Source of the DNA: Drosophila pseudoobscura
Lineage: Eukaryota > Arthropoda > Insecta > Diptera > Drosophilidae
Length of the DNA stretch: 64,000 bases
Reading direction: 5' to 3'
NCBI RefSeq assembly: GCF_009870125.1
Contig: NC_046679.1
Span: 496,001-560,000, forward strand
The number at the start of each line of letters is the position of its first letter. The first letter of the stretch is position 1. The translations under genes were made by a program, and so were the position numbers. Positions 47,001 through 58,824 of the stretch are shown here, piece after piece. Under the pieces are notes generated by a model, which worked only from the letters and a program-made list of their open reading frames with translations, ran no database searches and had not been told where the DNA came from.

Positions 47001-50000
47001 CCAGCGGTACCAGATGGTGCCCACGGCCGAGGACGAGGAGCTGGTGGACGAGAACCAGGAAATCATCCAGATGCACAACGGTCGAGCCCATCGGTACGCG
47101 ATGATACCGACGGACGCCGACGAGGAGGAGCTGGCCGAGGAGGAGTCCTCGATGATGCTGCAGCAGCAGGAGACGTGCCTCAGCACCACGGAGCTGAGTC
47201 AGCAGTTTGCCGCAAGGACCTCGACACCACAGCAGAGGAATGCGGCGGCCGCCACACGGGCGCTCCACGAGCTCCTCACCACGCCTCGGAAGATGCAGCC
47301 GCCCCCGCGGCTGGCCCACTCCACGCCCCGCAACGCCGCCCACCACGAGCAGCTGCAGCTGGAGCGCCGCCTGCAGCTCTACCAGAGCCAGCAGATCCTC
47401 AGCCAGGTCGCTCCTGCCCCTCCTCCTCCCACACTGCCGCTCCGCCAGAACCGACTCTCGCCGCAGAGACTCCACTACGAGACGGTGAAGGCAGCTCCTG
47501 CCCCGCTTGCGGACCGCTCCATGGCCGTGATCAGTCCGCGCGTGCAGGAGCAGGAGCGCGACCTGGAGCAGGACATGAGCAGCATCCAGGGCAAGCCGCA
47601 GAACAACAACTCCTACCCGCAGAAGCTGGCCAATGCCACCATCACCCTGGCCATAGTCTCCCTGATGCTCGTCCTGGGCAGCACCATGAATGCCGGCCTC
47701 ATCATCTACATGATAGCCCACGTAAGTCAAGCGATAGTCAAGCAATCCGTGAACTCTCGAAGGATCCCTGGCTAACCTGTCGTTTCTTCCTCCAGTTTGG
47801 CAAGTCCTTCTATCTGCAATTCGGTTTGGTGGCCTCCTTCTGCGGCGTAGGCCTGGGATTCCTCGGATTCCGGTCGCGCCACTGCGAGTGGCTGCCGAAC
47901 CGGAGCTACACCTCCGGCTACATCCTGGTCACCGTGTTCTGCCTGTTCAAGAGCTGCGGACTGCTCGTCATCCTTGTGCTGGACCCGTTCCCCGGCCTGC
48001 CGCTACACGACGTCACCACGGGCGTCATCCTGGGCCTCTCCACCTTCACCATGTTCTTCATCGGCCTGGGCGTTATGGGCAGCCTCTGGTGCTACCGTCC
48101 CCCGCCAGACAACCGCGTCAACGTGGTCTAAGGATCGTCTGACTTCTGCGAGTGGAGTGTACTTTAAGTTCCCGAAATAGATTTAGTCCCCTTCCTTCGA
48201 GCACTCGGCACACGGAACGGCTAAAAGACCAAAACTAGTATTATTCATAGAGTTTTAGAGGCGGACTCAGCCTCGCCCCAAGAGACTGTAAATACCATGT
48301 GGGTTGTAGTTACCTTACGAGTAGGTTGTAGTAGTTTGTTTCTAATCTAGACTGTTTAGACCCCTCCTAACTTATTGTTCACCCTTAGGCTAAGTGAAAG
48401 TATCGATAAGCACACAATAAAGGCACTTTCAACAGCACTTCTTGGGGGGTTCCTCAGTGGTTCCTCGTTTGGATTTCTTTGGAAGAGAACACAAATGGGC
48501 TACTGATTCTCCCGGTACTCATTTGCGAGGAAGAACTTATGGAAATTCAGTAAAGCCAGAGCCATCCATCCCTTAATTGCTGGGAAAACTTCTTCTGCGA
48601 AGGTCTTGCCCTGCTCTAATACGATTTGCAAACTCAAGAAAAACACTTGGTAAACTTTCTGAAAACTTTGCTTGATTCCGTCTCCAGCAAAATGGACGAG
48701 TACCAGCGGGAGCACGCGGACGCGGCCAGCGATATAACCGCCTACGTCTCGAACCCGATCAATGCCTACCTCTTGACCAAGCGGCTGACAACGGACTGGC
48801 GCCAGGTGGAGAACCTAATGGAGCACGACGTGGGCACTGGTGAGTGGGGGGCCTCCCTCCACGCCTGACATCCATGACATCTGTCCCTCTCTCTCTTTCT
48901 CTCTACCCCTCCAGACTTCCTGCAGAATCTCACGCAGTACCGGAACGTGCTGAAGTTCCCCTCGGACGAGGACCTCAACGGGGCGGCGGTGGCTTTGCTG
49001 CGGCTGCAGGATACTTACCAGCTGGACACATCCAGTGTGGCACGCGGCAAGCTTAACGGGATCCAGTACAGGTAAGTGGGAAGGAGAAAGGTCCGACTAG
49101 ACCCGGAATGACCACCCTTTACGGAACTGCAGCACGGAAATGTCCTCGGACGACTGCTTCGAGCTGGGGCGGCAGTCGTACGTGAACAACGACTACCACC
49201 ACACGGTGCTCTGGATGAACGAGGCGATGTCCCGCATGCTGGAGGAGCCCCTCAACCAGACCCAGACCTTCACCCGGGCCGATGTGCTGGAGTATCTGGC
49301 CTTCTCCACCTACAAGGAGGGTAAGCATCCGGCAGTTGCCTCTCGTTGTTGTCCCCCGACTCGTTTGCATGGCACTTTTGAGGTCCATTTGGCTGCAGGA
49401 AATTGCACTCTAGCCAGGTGACTCGAGGTGCACTAAGAGCCAGGCATTAAGTGCGAAAAACTGTTGGCCATCTGCAGTCCCTGCGACAATGTTGTGGCTA
49501 AGAGCAGCAGCAGCCCCAACCACAGCCACGTAGTCGGAGCCAGGCCCAGGCCCGGGCCCAGGCTCCAGGCACATCCCCCGCCCATCCTCATCCTCGTCCT
49601 CATCCTCTGTTGGCTTATGAACGTCTTATTACCCATGGATTGCCAGTGCGCCCCTATCCGTTCATCAAAGAGTTGCCAGGCACACGCATCTGTATCTACA
49701 CTCACTTTGGGCGTACCACCACACGATTTATGGGCGGGTCTTGGGCGTAGCGGAAGTGCCGCCATATTGTGTTGAGGAAGGACGGCAAGCAAAAAAAAAA
49801 CGCACGCACACACTTGCACTGACACTCACACTCACACAAATGTGTCCGCCCATGAGGCAAGTGACAGGCTTTCTGTCACCCCTTCCTACCCCCGTTCCTA
49901 GGAGGGTAGGGTAGCAGTAGTAGCAGCAGCACACATGTGGGTCGTGTGTCGGGGAAAATTTAAATTCCTGTCTCTGACAAGGTCTCAGAGTTTTGGTTGA

Positions 50001-51563
50001 GGTTGAGGTTGAGGCTGGAGCCTCACAGTGGAGTGGTGTGCCCTCAAGTGGCAGGCAAACTTATTAGAGAAATAGGAAGAGTCGGGGCCAGGAACAACGT
50101 TGCAAATGAATAACTAAGCAAGCACCAGGGAAACAATCCAATACAAGTTTTTGGTTCGTTTGGGGAAAAGTAACTTTCCAACTGGAAAATGCACCACAAA
50201 AAGAGCCAGAAAGTAGCATACTTTCGGGCACTTGGAGTTATTCTTGTGGCTGAGCAATTTGTGGATGGAATTTAATTCTTGACTCCCCAATCCTCAATCC
50301 ACTACAGGCAATGTGGAGAGTGCTCTGGTCATGACCAACGAGCTGCTGCAGCTGCTTCCCAATCACGAGCGGGCCAATGGCAACAAGCGCTTCTACGAGA
50401 AGGAGATCGCCCACCAGAAGGAGATGAAGAAGATGAAGGGCGACGATGGCACCGACGAAATGCCCGTCTCCGATCTGGTAAGGAAGTTTCTCTCGGACAC
50501 AGCTCCCGACCGTCGAATCCCACAGACTTTAATGGTTTCCTTCTTCAGCCCGTGGCCAGGAGCGATACTGGTGAGCTCGGAGTGAAGGAGCGCAAGTCCT
50601 ACGAGATGCTCTGCCGCGGGGAGCTGAAGCCCTCGCCGACGTACATGCGATCGCTGCGCTGCCGCTACGTCACCAACAACGTGCCCTTCCTGCGGCTGGG
50701 ACCCTTAAAGCTGGAGGAGGCCCACAAGGATCCCTACATCGTGATCTACCACGACGCCATGTACGACAGTGAGATGGATCTGATCAAGCGCATGGCCCGC
50801 CCGCGCTTCCGTCGCGCCACCGTCCAGAACTCGGTCACCGGGGCGCTGGAGACGGCCAACTATCGGATCAGCAAGTCGGCCTGGCTGAAGACCGAGGAGG
50901 ATAGCGTGATTGCGAAAGTGGTGCAGCGCACTGCGGACATGACTGGCCTGGACATGGAGTCGGCCGAGGAGCTGCAGGTTGTCAACTATGGAATCGGTGG
51001 CCATTACGCGCCGCACTTCGACTTTGCCAGGGTGAGTAGTCCTTCCCAGCGAGACGCCCCTTCGTTCCCTGTTTCCCTGTTTATTATGTTTCGAATCCTT
51101 GCAGAGAGAGGAGAAGCGTGCCTTCGAGGGCCTCAATCTGGGCAATCGCATTGCCACTGTCCTATTTTACGTGAGTTTTACTGATTCTTTGCCTGATCCC
51201 ATGAGCTTTATCTTATATTTTGCGAATCCCTTGCAGATGAGCGATGTGGAGCAGGGGGGAGCCACTGTGTTCACCACACTTCGTACTGCCCTGTGGCCCA
51301 AGAGGGGGACGGCTGCCTTCTGGATGAATCTGCATCGAGATGGCGAGGGCGACAAAAGGACACAGCACGCTGCCTGTCCCGTCCTCACAGGCACCAAGTG
51401 GGGTAGGTTCTAGCAACACCACATTCTACTTCTCATCTTCGAACATTCGTGACATCTTCTGCTCTTTCCCAAAATAGTTTCCAACAAGTGGATACACGAG
51501 CGCGGCCAGGAGTTCCGACGGCCCTGTGCCTTGAACGAGGACAGTGGCGACTTCGCCATCTAG
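44073..51563 (+). CDS. PH4alphaEFB: Prolyl 4-hydroxylase alpha subunit (EFB-like)
   Basis: ER-lumen 2-oxoglutarate/Fe(II) dioxygenase subunit that hydroxylates proline in collagen-type repeats, working with protein disulfide isomerase. Coding exons 44073-44254, 48688-48839, 48915-49071, 49133-49320, 50308-50477, 50549-51031, 51105-51170, 51237-51402 and 51478-51563; 549 aa. Seen: signal peptide; the P4Ha N-terminal dimerisation domain (ELYTALAEMEELLETE); the peptide-binding TPR region; and the catalytic domain with HFD iron ligands (HYAPHFDFA), distal histidine and 2-oxoglutarate lysine (HAACPVLTGTK), ending HERGQEFRRPC. It is the most vertebrate-like and most intron-rich of the five paralogues. 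An acceptor at 44064 shows an upstream noncoding exon. The 4.4 kb first coding intron contains sanpodo. AATAAA is at 51820-51825. The EFB assignment rests on similarity and neighbours. Confidence 0.88.
45074..45105 (+). repeat. (CT)n microsatellite
   Basis: CT dinucleotide tract with one interruption, inside the first PH4alphaEFB intron. Confidence 0.9.
46105..46139 (+). promoter_or_regulatory. Initiator and DPE promoter of sanpodo
   Basis: TCAGTC (46105-46110) matches the insect initiator, with the start A at 46107. GGATCG begins at +28 and fits the downstream promoter element consensus at five of six positions. No TATA box is present. The implied 5' UTR is about 196 bases and includes the CCCTAGA repeat. 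Confidence 0.5.
46221..46268 (+). repeat. CCCTAGA tandem repeat in the sanpodo 5' UTR
   Basis: About six units of CCCTAGA/CCCTACA, some with an extra CA, ending 35 bases before the sanpodo start codon. Confidence 0.9.
46303..48131 (+). CDS. spdo: Sanpodo, four-pass regulator of Notch signalling
   Basis: Membrane protein that promotes Notch signalling in asymmetric neural and sensory-organ divisions and is removed from the membrane by Numb. Coding exons 46303-47721 and 47796-48131; 584 aa. The start chosen places the Numb-binding, endocytic NPAF motif at residues 8-11; an upstream in-frame ATG at 46285 is possible but would only add six residues. The long cytoplasmic N-terminus has two polyglutamine tracts (encoded at about 46540-46565 and 46609-46653) and four RYxxxP motifs (see findings). 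Four membrane segments occupy about residues 447-577 (for example ANATITLAIVSLMLVLGSTM and GYILVTVFCLFKSCGLLVIL). The gene is nested in the same orientation in the first coding intron of PH4alphaEFB and has its own promoter and AATAAA at 48416-48421. Confidence 0.92.
49321..50307 (+). other. Intron 4 of PH4alphaEFB
   Basis: About 1 kb, much longer than the other internal introns of this gene. Contains a GC-rich CCAGGCCC stretch near 49540-49560 and CA-rich tracts near 49800-49835. No gene seen. Confidence 0.7.
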
Positions 51564-51825
51564 TTTGGGCTCTAGTTAATACAATGCAACGAATCTTAAG
51601 TGCGGAGAGGACCCTCTGAATCTCATCCCTCTCCCTCGCCCTCGCAGGCTGGCCATCGAATTCCTAATGTACATACAGCATCCAGCTGGAAGGCGGCGGC
51701 ATCTCTTCTATTCTGTACACACTTACGGACTGCATAGACTGTCCATAGCTATATCATAGAAACCTATTGAATTTATCTACTTTTGTATATTGCCTAGTTT
51801 AAATAGTAGAACAAATTGCAATAAA

Positions 51826-52760
51826 TCGAATGCGAAACCATAACAGGAGCACTCTTCGAGCGCTCCGATTCCGAGTGCTCCCCACGCTAATGCCCGATTA
51901 GTGGCGGTGTCCACACACCCACAAGCCACTGGCTGCCCATCCATCTGTCCTCAGGGCTCATCCATCAGAGGAGCTTTGCCTCGGTTCCATCAGCTGTTAA
52001 CAGATACATACGTGTGTAAGTGTGTACACGTGTGTGTGGGGGTGTGGGTGTGTATCTGTGTGTCCATGCATAGAAATCGGCTTACGAGGGCCGCGTTGCA
52101 TACTCTGCGGTGCCGGCGGCAAATTCGATTTGCCTGAAAAGTGAAAAGTGCACCCATGCGGCAGGCAAGAGGTTTGCTGTGCTGGGGCTTGACAGAATTA
52201 TGGAGCACATGTCGATGGGATTGGCTAATTTAGCTAAATGGTGGAGTATGCTATTGCAACGAGGCTCTGCAAGATGATCTGCACTACGAATAAGGCACGG
52301 TGTACGGTGTACCCTTGGAACAGAAGGAGGTATCTCCTGAGAGCAGTACGAATAGCAGTTGGTCTTTTCCGGAAACTATTACATCTGGAGTACGAGAAAG
52401 GTCCCGAATGTGAGTATTATAATTAAAAATGTAAATGGCTTAGGTCAGAATATTTGTTTTTTAACAATTCATTCTTCTGGTGACATGCATCTACACGATC
52501 AAAGTACCCCCTCTTGCACCCTACAATTACCGGGTATAAAAATGTCCATCTGCACCTGTCGCTTGCTCTGGGAAATGCCAGAGAGGGAGAGTGAGAGAGA
52601 AAGAGGGGGAGAAAAGCAGAGAGCCAATTGTTTGCTTAGCCGCACTTGTGTCTGTGGCTGGCATTTGTTTGCCGAGCGTTTTATTCTGGATACGTGACAG
52701 TTTCTAAATGGAATATCATTCTTTTGGGCCATAGATAGATGGCCCTGGCTCAAGAATTAT
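51826..52760. other. Spacer between two prolyl 4-hydroxylase genes
   Basis: Contains a GT-rich tract near 52011-52062 and GA-rich sequence near 52576-52620. An initiator-like CAGTCAGTCTCAGTCG near 52770-52786 precedes the next gene. No coding exon seen. Confidence 0.5.
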
Positions 52761-52802
52761 CCATCAGCTACAGTCAGTCTCAGTCGTTTCCCTCATTTCA
52801 TA

Positions 52803-54653
52803 ATGTCACATCGTGTTTGGTGCTGCCTGTCTCTGTGGCTGGTCCTCGCGCTCCTGCTCATTATTCGTGGCGGCGGTGTCCGGGCAGAGTTCTACTCGTC
52901 TGTGGATAGTAGGCAGGACCTGGGGCAACTGGAGTTGGAGCTGCTGAATGCCACGCGTTCCTATCTGAAGGCCCAGCAGCAGCAGATTAACTTATACCGC
53001 AAGTAATTCAGTCCAGATTGAGGTCACTCGGCGCTGGGGATTGATGTCTTTTGGCAGATTTGTAGAGCAGCTGAAGCGGGAACATGTCATGGCCATGGAT
53101 CTGATAGATCTCGATGAGTACCTGGGGCATCCGCTGCATGCGTTCAGGCTGATCAAGCGACTGGTCTACGATTGGGATGCTCTGCACGCTCCTGTGGTGG
53201 AGAACAAGCCCAGAGAAGGTGATTGATTATGCGCAAGAGGTTTAAGGTGACTCCTCCAAGAGCATGTCTCTCTTCATCGCAGACTACCGGCAGCTGGTGG
53301 ATAGCCTGTCCAAAGAAGTGGGCCTCCCAGATCTGTCGGAACTTCAGGGCGCCGTCAAAGGTTTGGCTCGACTGCAGAGGGTCTACAATTTCACCGCACC
53401 GGACCTGGCCGATGGAATCATCAACGGTTTCTTCTACGACTCGGAAATGGACTGGCGAGATTGCTACGAGATCGGGGTGCAGCTCTTCGATTTGGGAGAG
53501 CACCACCGCTCTTTGGAGTGGCTCCAAGAGGCGTTCCGCCTTCTCCGGGCCAATCCCGAGATGAAGGAAGCAGAGAAGCCCCAGTTCATAGCTGACATCA
53601 GGGAATACGCGGCCTTGGCCAACTTTGAGCTGGGAAAGCCCACGCGAGCAGGCACACTCTTGGAGAAGGTGCTGCAGACCGAACCCACGCATCCCGCACG
53701 GCACATACAGAAATATGTGGACTACAGGGATCTGGCGGGCTCCAATAAACATGAAAAAGAGCCCTCATGGTTCGGCAACTACTCAAGGCTCTGTCAGGGC
53801 AGAAGATTGCCCGAGAAGGGCAGTGGAACTTCACTCCGCTGCTTCCTCGATGGCAAGAGACACGCTTACTTCACTCTCGCTCCCCTACAGGTGGAGCAGG
53901 TGCATCTGGATCCCGACATCGACGTGTATCATGGGATTCTGACCCTCGATCAAATCGATTCCATCTTCGAGGCGGCGGACAAGCAGGAAATGACCCGCTC
54001 TGGAGTGGCTGGAGACGGTGGCACGCGAACCGTAGTCGATCTTCGGGTCAGCCAGCAGACGTGGCTTGACTACGAGAGCCCCATAATGAAGTCCATCGCT
54101 CGCCTGGTGGTATTCATTTCCGGCTTCGACATAGCCGGGGCCGAGGCCATGCAGGTGGCCAACTACGGCGTGGGCGGACAGTATGAGCCCCATCCGGACT
54201 ACTTTGAGGTCAACCTTCCGTCTGATTTTAAAGGAGATCGCATCTCCACCAGCATGTTCTATGTGAGTGAGGGCATCATCTAGTATTACTCGTATGTATC
54301 TCGAATCAGTGTTCTTTCTGTACATGGCAGCTCTCTGATGTAGAACAGGGCGGCTACACGGTCTTCACCAAGCTGAATGTCTTCCTGCCTCCCATCAAGG
54401 GTGCGCTGGTCATGTGGCACAACCTGCATCGCTCCCTGGACGTGGATCCGCGCACCCACCATGCCGGCTGTCCTGTGATTGTGGGCTCCAAGCGCAGTAA
54501 GTACACGTGTTATTATCTCTGCTGTACAAGGTATTGATCACTTTTTATCCTTCCGCAGTTGGAAACATTTGGATGCACTCGGGCCACCAGGAGTTCCGCA
54601 GGCCGTGCAACCTCACCTCCGATAGCTTCAAGTCCGTGGCCTATCGGGAATGA
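52803..54653 (+). CDS. Prolyl 4-hydroxylase alpha paralogue 2
   Basis: Member of the same ER dioxygenase subunit family. Coding exons 52803-53002, 53058-53218, 53283-54262, 54331-54496 and 54559-54653; 533 aa. Seen: a signal peptide with a long hydrophobic core (SLWLVLALLLII); AEFYSS after it, as in paralogues; the P4Ha N-terminal domain; and the catalytic domain with iron ligands HPD (QYEPHPDYFE) and HAGCPVIVGSK carrying the distal histidine and lysine. The usual KW after the lysine is KR, and the otherwise conserved NKW/NVW is NIW. The 980-base exon 3 lacks introns that EFB has in the same region. AATAAA at 54672-54677. Which D. melanogaster PH4alpha gene it matches cannot be settled by reading. 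Confidence 0.9.
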
Positions 54654-54712
54654 GTGGGGCTTTTGTCTCTTAATAAACTAATGTCTTATTTTAATGAGTG
54701 TTTTAGTGGCTT

Positions 54713-57700
54713 TCAGTCAAAGTTTTTGAAGTGTAAAGAGGCGAGGTGATTCCGATGAAGATCGCAGGGCCGCACACGATCCTGATTGCGCTCGCGGATC
54801 CACACATTGGCAACTGGAGAGACAGAGTCAGAGATCAATCGGATGATTTCAAATACTGGTTTTGGGGATAAACTTACTCCACTTGCTGCCCTGAAGAACG
54901 GGGCAGGCGGCATGCTTCGTGCGGAAGTCCTGGTCCCCAGACGGATGCAGGTTGTACCAGAACAGAAGACTGCCCCGCTCTGGAGTCACCAGCAGGGGCA
55001 GGAAGGGAAAGGCAGTTCCACCGCCAGCCACCACATCGGAGAGCTGTAAAGGATTAATCATCTATAATATTGCTTAGGAACTGTTACGGATTCATTGGCT
55101 TACGTAGTAGATGGCCGTGGCCAGGCGATTGCCGTAGAGATCATCCTCGGGGTACTCGTGATGCTCGGGAAAGCTGTCCCAGTGCGGCTCGTAGTGGCCG
55201 CCGATGCCGTAGTTGGCGATCTGCAGGTTTTCGGCATAGTCCATGTCCAGGCCGGAGAGATCTGCCACGTGCTGGCTTAGCCGCTGGGTGGTCGCGTATT
55301 GCGAGTAGTTGAAGGAGGCGCCCTGGCTGGTGCGGAATGCCGCAGCAGTGGTTCCGGCACCCGCCTGGTTGTACACGGTGGATCGCTGGATGCGAGGTCG
55401 GGCCGCGTTTTGGAGGAATAATGACTCCCGCTGGCTGACCATGTCGTGCACCTGCACAATGGGAGGATCTGCATGCAGCTCCTCCAGCTTGAAGGGAGCG
55501 TAGTCGAAGCGCCTCCTTTGCAGGCGGCAGCGAAGATGTCTCTGTGCGGTGGGGGAGGGAGTGAGTTCCCCGCGGCACACCTGCTCGTACATGCGGAACT
55601 CCCGGGAGCTGTGGTAGTCTCCTGGCCGGCGGGCAGTCGTGTGGAGGAGTCCCTGTTTCACGCCATCCGTGATGAGATCCTCCAGCTGCGTGCGTGTCTC
55701 CAATAGATGACGGCGCTCCTCTGGCTCAATCGCAAGGACGTGATTGATCAGATTGAGGGCGTTCTCGTGGTCGCCCATCTGCTGGTGATATCCAACCACT
55801 GCCTCCATGAAGTCCAGCGAGGCAGGCTCCTCTCCGTAGCTCTGCTCTCCCAGGAGCTGCATTGACTTCTGCAGCCACGGCACCGTGTGGTTGTAGTCTC
55901 TCAAAGCGTACAGGTGCTGTCCCAGGACGAAGCAGTCCTGCCAGGACATGGCAGTGCTGTAGGAGGCTCTCTGATTAGAGACCTCTTTGTGTGAGGGTTC
56001 CTTCAAATACTCACCCGTATTTGACTCCATTCAGCATTCCACTGGCCAGTTCTGCCACATCCAGTTGGTAGGTCTGCTGGAGTCGTGTCAGGGCTATGGC
56101 GGAACCCACGAAATCGTCCTGTGAGGGATAGCTTAGGTTCTCCTTCAGCACAGCCATGGCCTCGAGGTAGTCTTTGGGAAAAGGAACATCAGACCTAGAT
56201 CATGATACTATAGTAATAGCATATATAAAGATACTCACCGGCGCGACTCGTATCCCCCTTCACACTACTCTCGAAGGTCTCCCAGTCGCTGTGCAGGCGC
56301 TTGATCAGCCGGAAGGCATTCACCGGGTTGTTGAGGTAGCCCCCAATGCTGTCCATGGCGCTCAGGTGCTCCACTCGTATGGCATCGATCTCGCTTTGGT
56401 CGGAGGTTAACAGATGTATCATTTATCAGAAAAGTAATTCCTTGTCACACCCAAAAAGCGTAAAGGGATTTGCATTCATTTCGATGAACAAACGACGACC
56501 AAGACCAAAAACTGTAGCACATGAGTTCTCCTATAATTTTGGTTTTTTATAACTTTGCTTAATTCTGATTAATGGTTGCAATCAGCTGGGGGTGCCGGGG
56601 CACCTGATTTGTATAATTAACGCATTTATTTCTACGCCTGTCGCCTGCATCGAGGTTCATTTGGGGATCGTTAAGAGTAAGAAACAAATCGTAACAAAAT
56701 TCCCAGCTTAGAAGCGGGACAAACTCTCCACTATCTTCATTTCGTTAATGATTAATTAGCAGCACTTGTTGGCCATTAATCTGTTGATTATCCCCGAGAC
56801 CGGCTCTTGAATATGATACTTCATTCTGTAGAGAGCCGCAGATTCAATTGAATCTTACAGAGATGCAAAATATAAGACCTGTTTAGGAATCATTGTTGCG
56901 TCAGTGCATTATAAATTATATACTTTACAATTTGTTAACGGTTTCTACTCGCCGACAATCCGGTTTCGAAAGTGCGCATGATAAACACAATATGGAAGAG
57001 AATATCCGTGCCCAATATACTTTCGAGACGATGATTGCACCATATTTTCTAGATGCTGAAAGTCGATGACACTCATTGCCAAACAACAAAGTTAACTTTC
57101 GGCAATTCCAGCTTCAGATCTAGCTGCGGATATCGCTCCTCTGTTAGCAGTCGATTGGCGGAGATAATGAAATGCAAATTTCCTAAATGCTATTGAAAAC
57201 TTTACCGCTATTTGTGCTTTATATGGGCAATAAATAAGTCTTAACGCCGCTGAGAATAAATCAAGGCAGGAACCAGGAGAAATTAGCAGGCCATAAAATA
57301 AACTGCACTGCAGCGGAGCTTAGGGAATAAACAGATGACGGATCGGCGATCGTAGATCGTAGATCGGAGATCGACAAATCGTTGGGCCGTAAGCCTATTA
57401 ACGCCCATTCGACATTCTCTTTTATGGCAACCGGTTGGTCCAGTGGCAATGGAATGCTAAGTTCTACAAGTGGTTGCAATTAAGTGCCAGGTTAAAGAAG
57501 GTACCATCTGCCAGAGAATCAGCTATTTAATGATCTAGAGAATCTCTCCCACGCCTTGAACATTTGCTTTAATCAGACAGCAACCCACCATCGTTCGCTT
57601 TTAATGCATAATCAATGTGGGCTTCCACGAATATGACATGAAATATTCACAATCGGATGCTGAGGCAATTTTTACATGATTGTTCAACCAGACGGGCTTG

Positions 57701-58134
57701 CAATGGGAAAATGTATTCGACATTCGACAATCGACAAATTGGCAGATTGATTGGCTCTCGGCATTCCGATTTGATTGTGTGCGAGTGGGAATCCAATCTC
57801 ATTTGCATATCATTAATAGGCCTAGGCATTCGCAGAAACCAGATTGGCCCGCAACCAAGGCCAACTTCCATAGAACTTTCCATTTTATTCTGGAGATAAT
57901 CTCTCTGTTCAAAAGTTAGCTCATGGGACTGCTCTGACTCCCCCGTCCCGCTCACCTCTGTAGAGCCTCTGCATGCTGAGTGATTTCGTCCACGTAGTTT
58001 TGGAGTTCTTCCAGCAGCGCGACCTCCGTGCTGAAAAGCTGTTCCAGACCCGAGGTGGAGCTATAGAACTCGGCGCGGCAGGCCAGCAGCTGGAGGACCA
58101 GCACCGGAACCAGGATCCACTTCGTCTGAAACAT
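54713..58134 (-). CDS. Prolyl 4-hydroxylase alpha paralogue 3
   Basis: Coding exons on the minus strand: 58134-57956, 56393-56239, 56171-56015, 55956-55104, 55043-54878 and 54813-54713; 536 aa. Seen: signal peptide (MFQTKWILVPVLVLQLLAC), AEFYSST, the N-terminal dimerisation domain, the TPR-like peptide-binding region (DCFVLGQHLYALRDYNH) and a complete catalytic set: HWD iron ligands (HYEPHWDSF), distal histidine and lysine (KHAACPVLQGSK). The tail after RPCD is longer and basic/hydrophobic. The 1.56 kb first intron has no recognisable gene. It converges with paralogue 2: only 59 bases separate the two stop codons, so their 3' UTRs probably overlap. Confidence 0.9.
56394..57955 (-). other. First intron of PH4alpha paralogue 3
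   Basis: AT-rich intron of 1.56 kb with a short direct repeat (GATCGTAGATCG, near 57350-57372). No coding sequence supported. Confidence 0.65.
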
Positions 58135-58823
58135 CTCTTTGGGAATCGATACGATACGTGAGCTACCGCTTGCTGTCCCAGCCGCGAATCGTTTGAAACT
58201 GTTCGGACTCTGGCGCGATCCGCGATCTTCTACCGAAAAAAGCTCGAGGCGTCCGGCGTCGGGTGTCTGCGACTACGTGAAGCTCGGGCGAGATCAAGCG
58301 AGTGTCGATCGAAGCTTTGGTCAAAGACCTGCCCTCGGGGGTAGACGTGCTGCATGAATAGGCCACGTGAAGAGAGTACTCAAGAGGAGCATACATAGAG
58401 TTCAATAAACCCAGAACAGAACCCTTGTCGACTGGACTTCAGACTTTACTTGGCTCAAAACTTGCGGCATTTATTCTACAAATCAATTCTTTAAGGCATC
58501 TCCATCTCCCAGACACCCCGCAATGGTTACAGCCAGAAGTTTACTTTGGTAATTACTTTCACTTTGCTGCTCGAAGCAGTTGTCACTTCACAAGCCCACA
58601 AAATATTCAAATACAAATCCCCCGCACCGAAACTTTGCCCGTGAACTTGTTTATGCAAATGAAGCCGGCTCATCCACCATCTCTCGACCGACATCGACAT
58701 GTCTCGACACGTCTCGAGTTTGTTTTGAGTGGAAAGCCGCAAAACCCGCTCAAAGCTGTTCCTTAACCCACCAAGCACCTTTCGGGGCAGTTAGAGAGAC
58801 ACAGAAATGTTTTGGTAACTAGC
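58135..58823. other. Spacer between PH4alpha paralogues 3 and 4
   Basis: Includes the promoter and 5' UTR of paralogue 3 and lies beyond the 3' end of paralogue 4. No TATA box or coding exon is clear. Confidence 0.5.
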
Positions 58824-58824
58824 T

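Larger units (their letters stand above)
44255..48687 (+). other. First coding intron of PH4alphaEFB
   Basis: A 4.4 kb intron hosting sanpodo. Apart from sanpodo and its promoter it holds microsatellites; no further gene seen. Confidence 0.75.

Noticed and set aside
46301-47745. Long open frames antisense to sanpodo
   Set aside because: They are shadows of a GC-rich, glutamine-repeat coding exon; the leucine/alanine runs are complements of CAG tracts.
54542-54602. Loss of the 2-oxoglutarate lysine in PH4alpha paralogue 2, suggested by NIW replacing NKW
   Set aside because: The ligand lysine is ten residues after the distal histidine (GSK) and is present; the later lysine is not the ligand.
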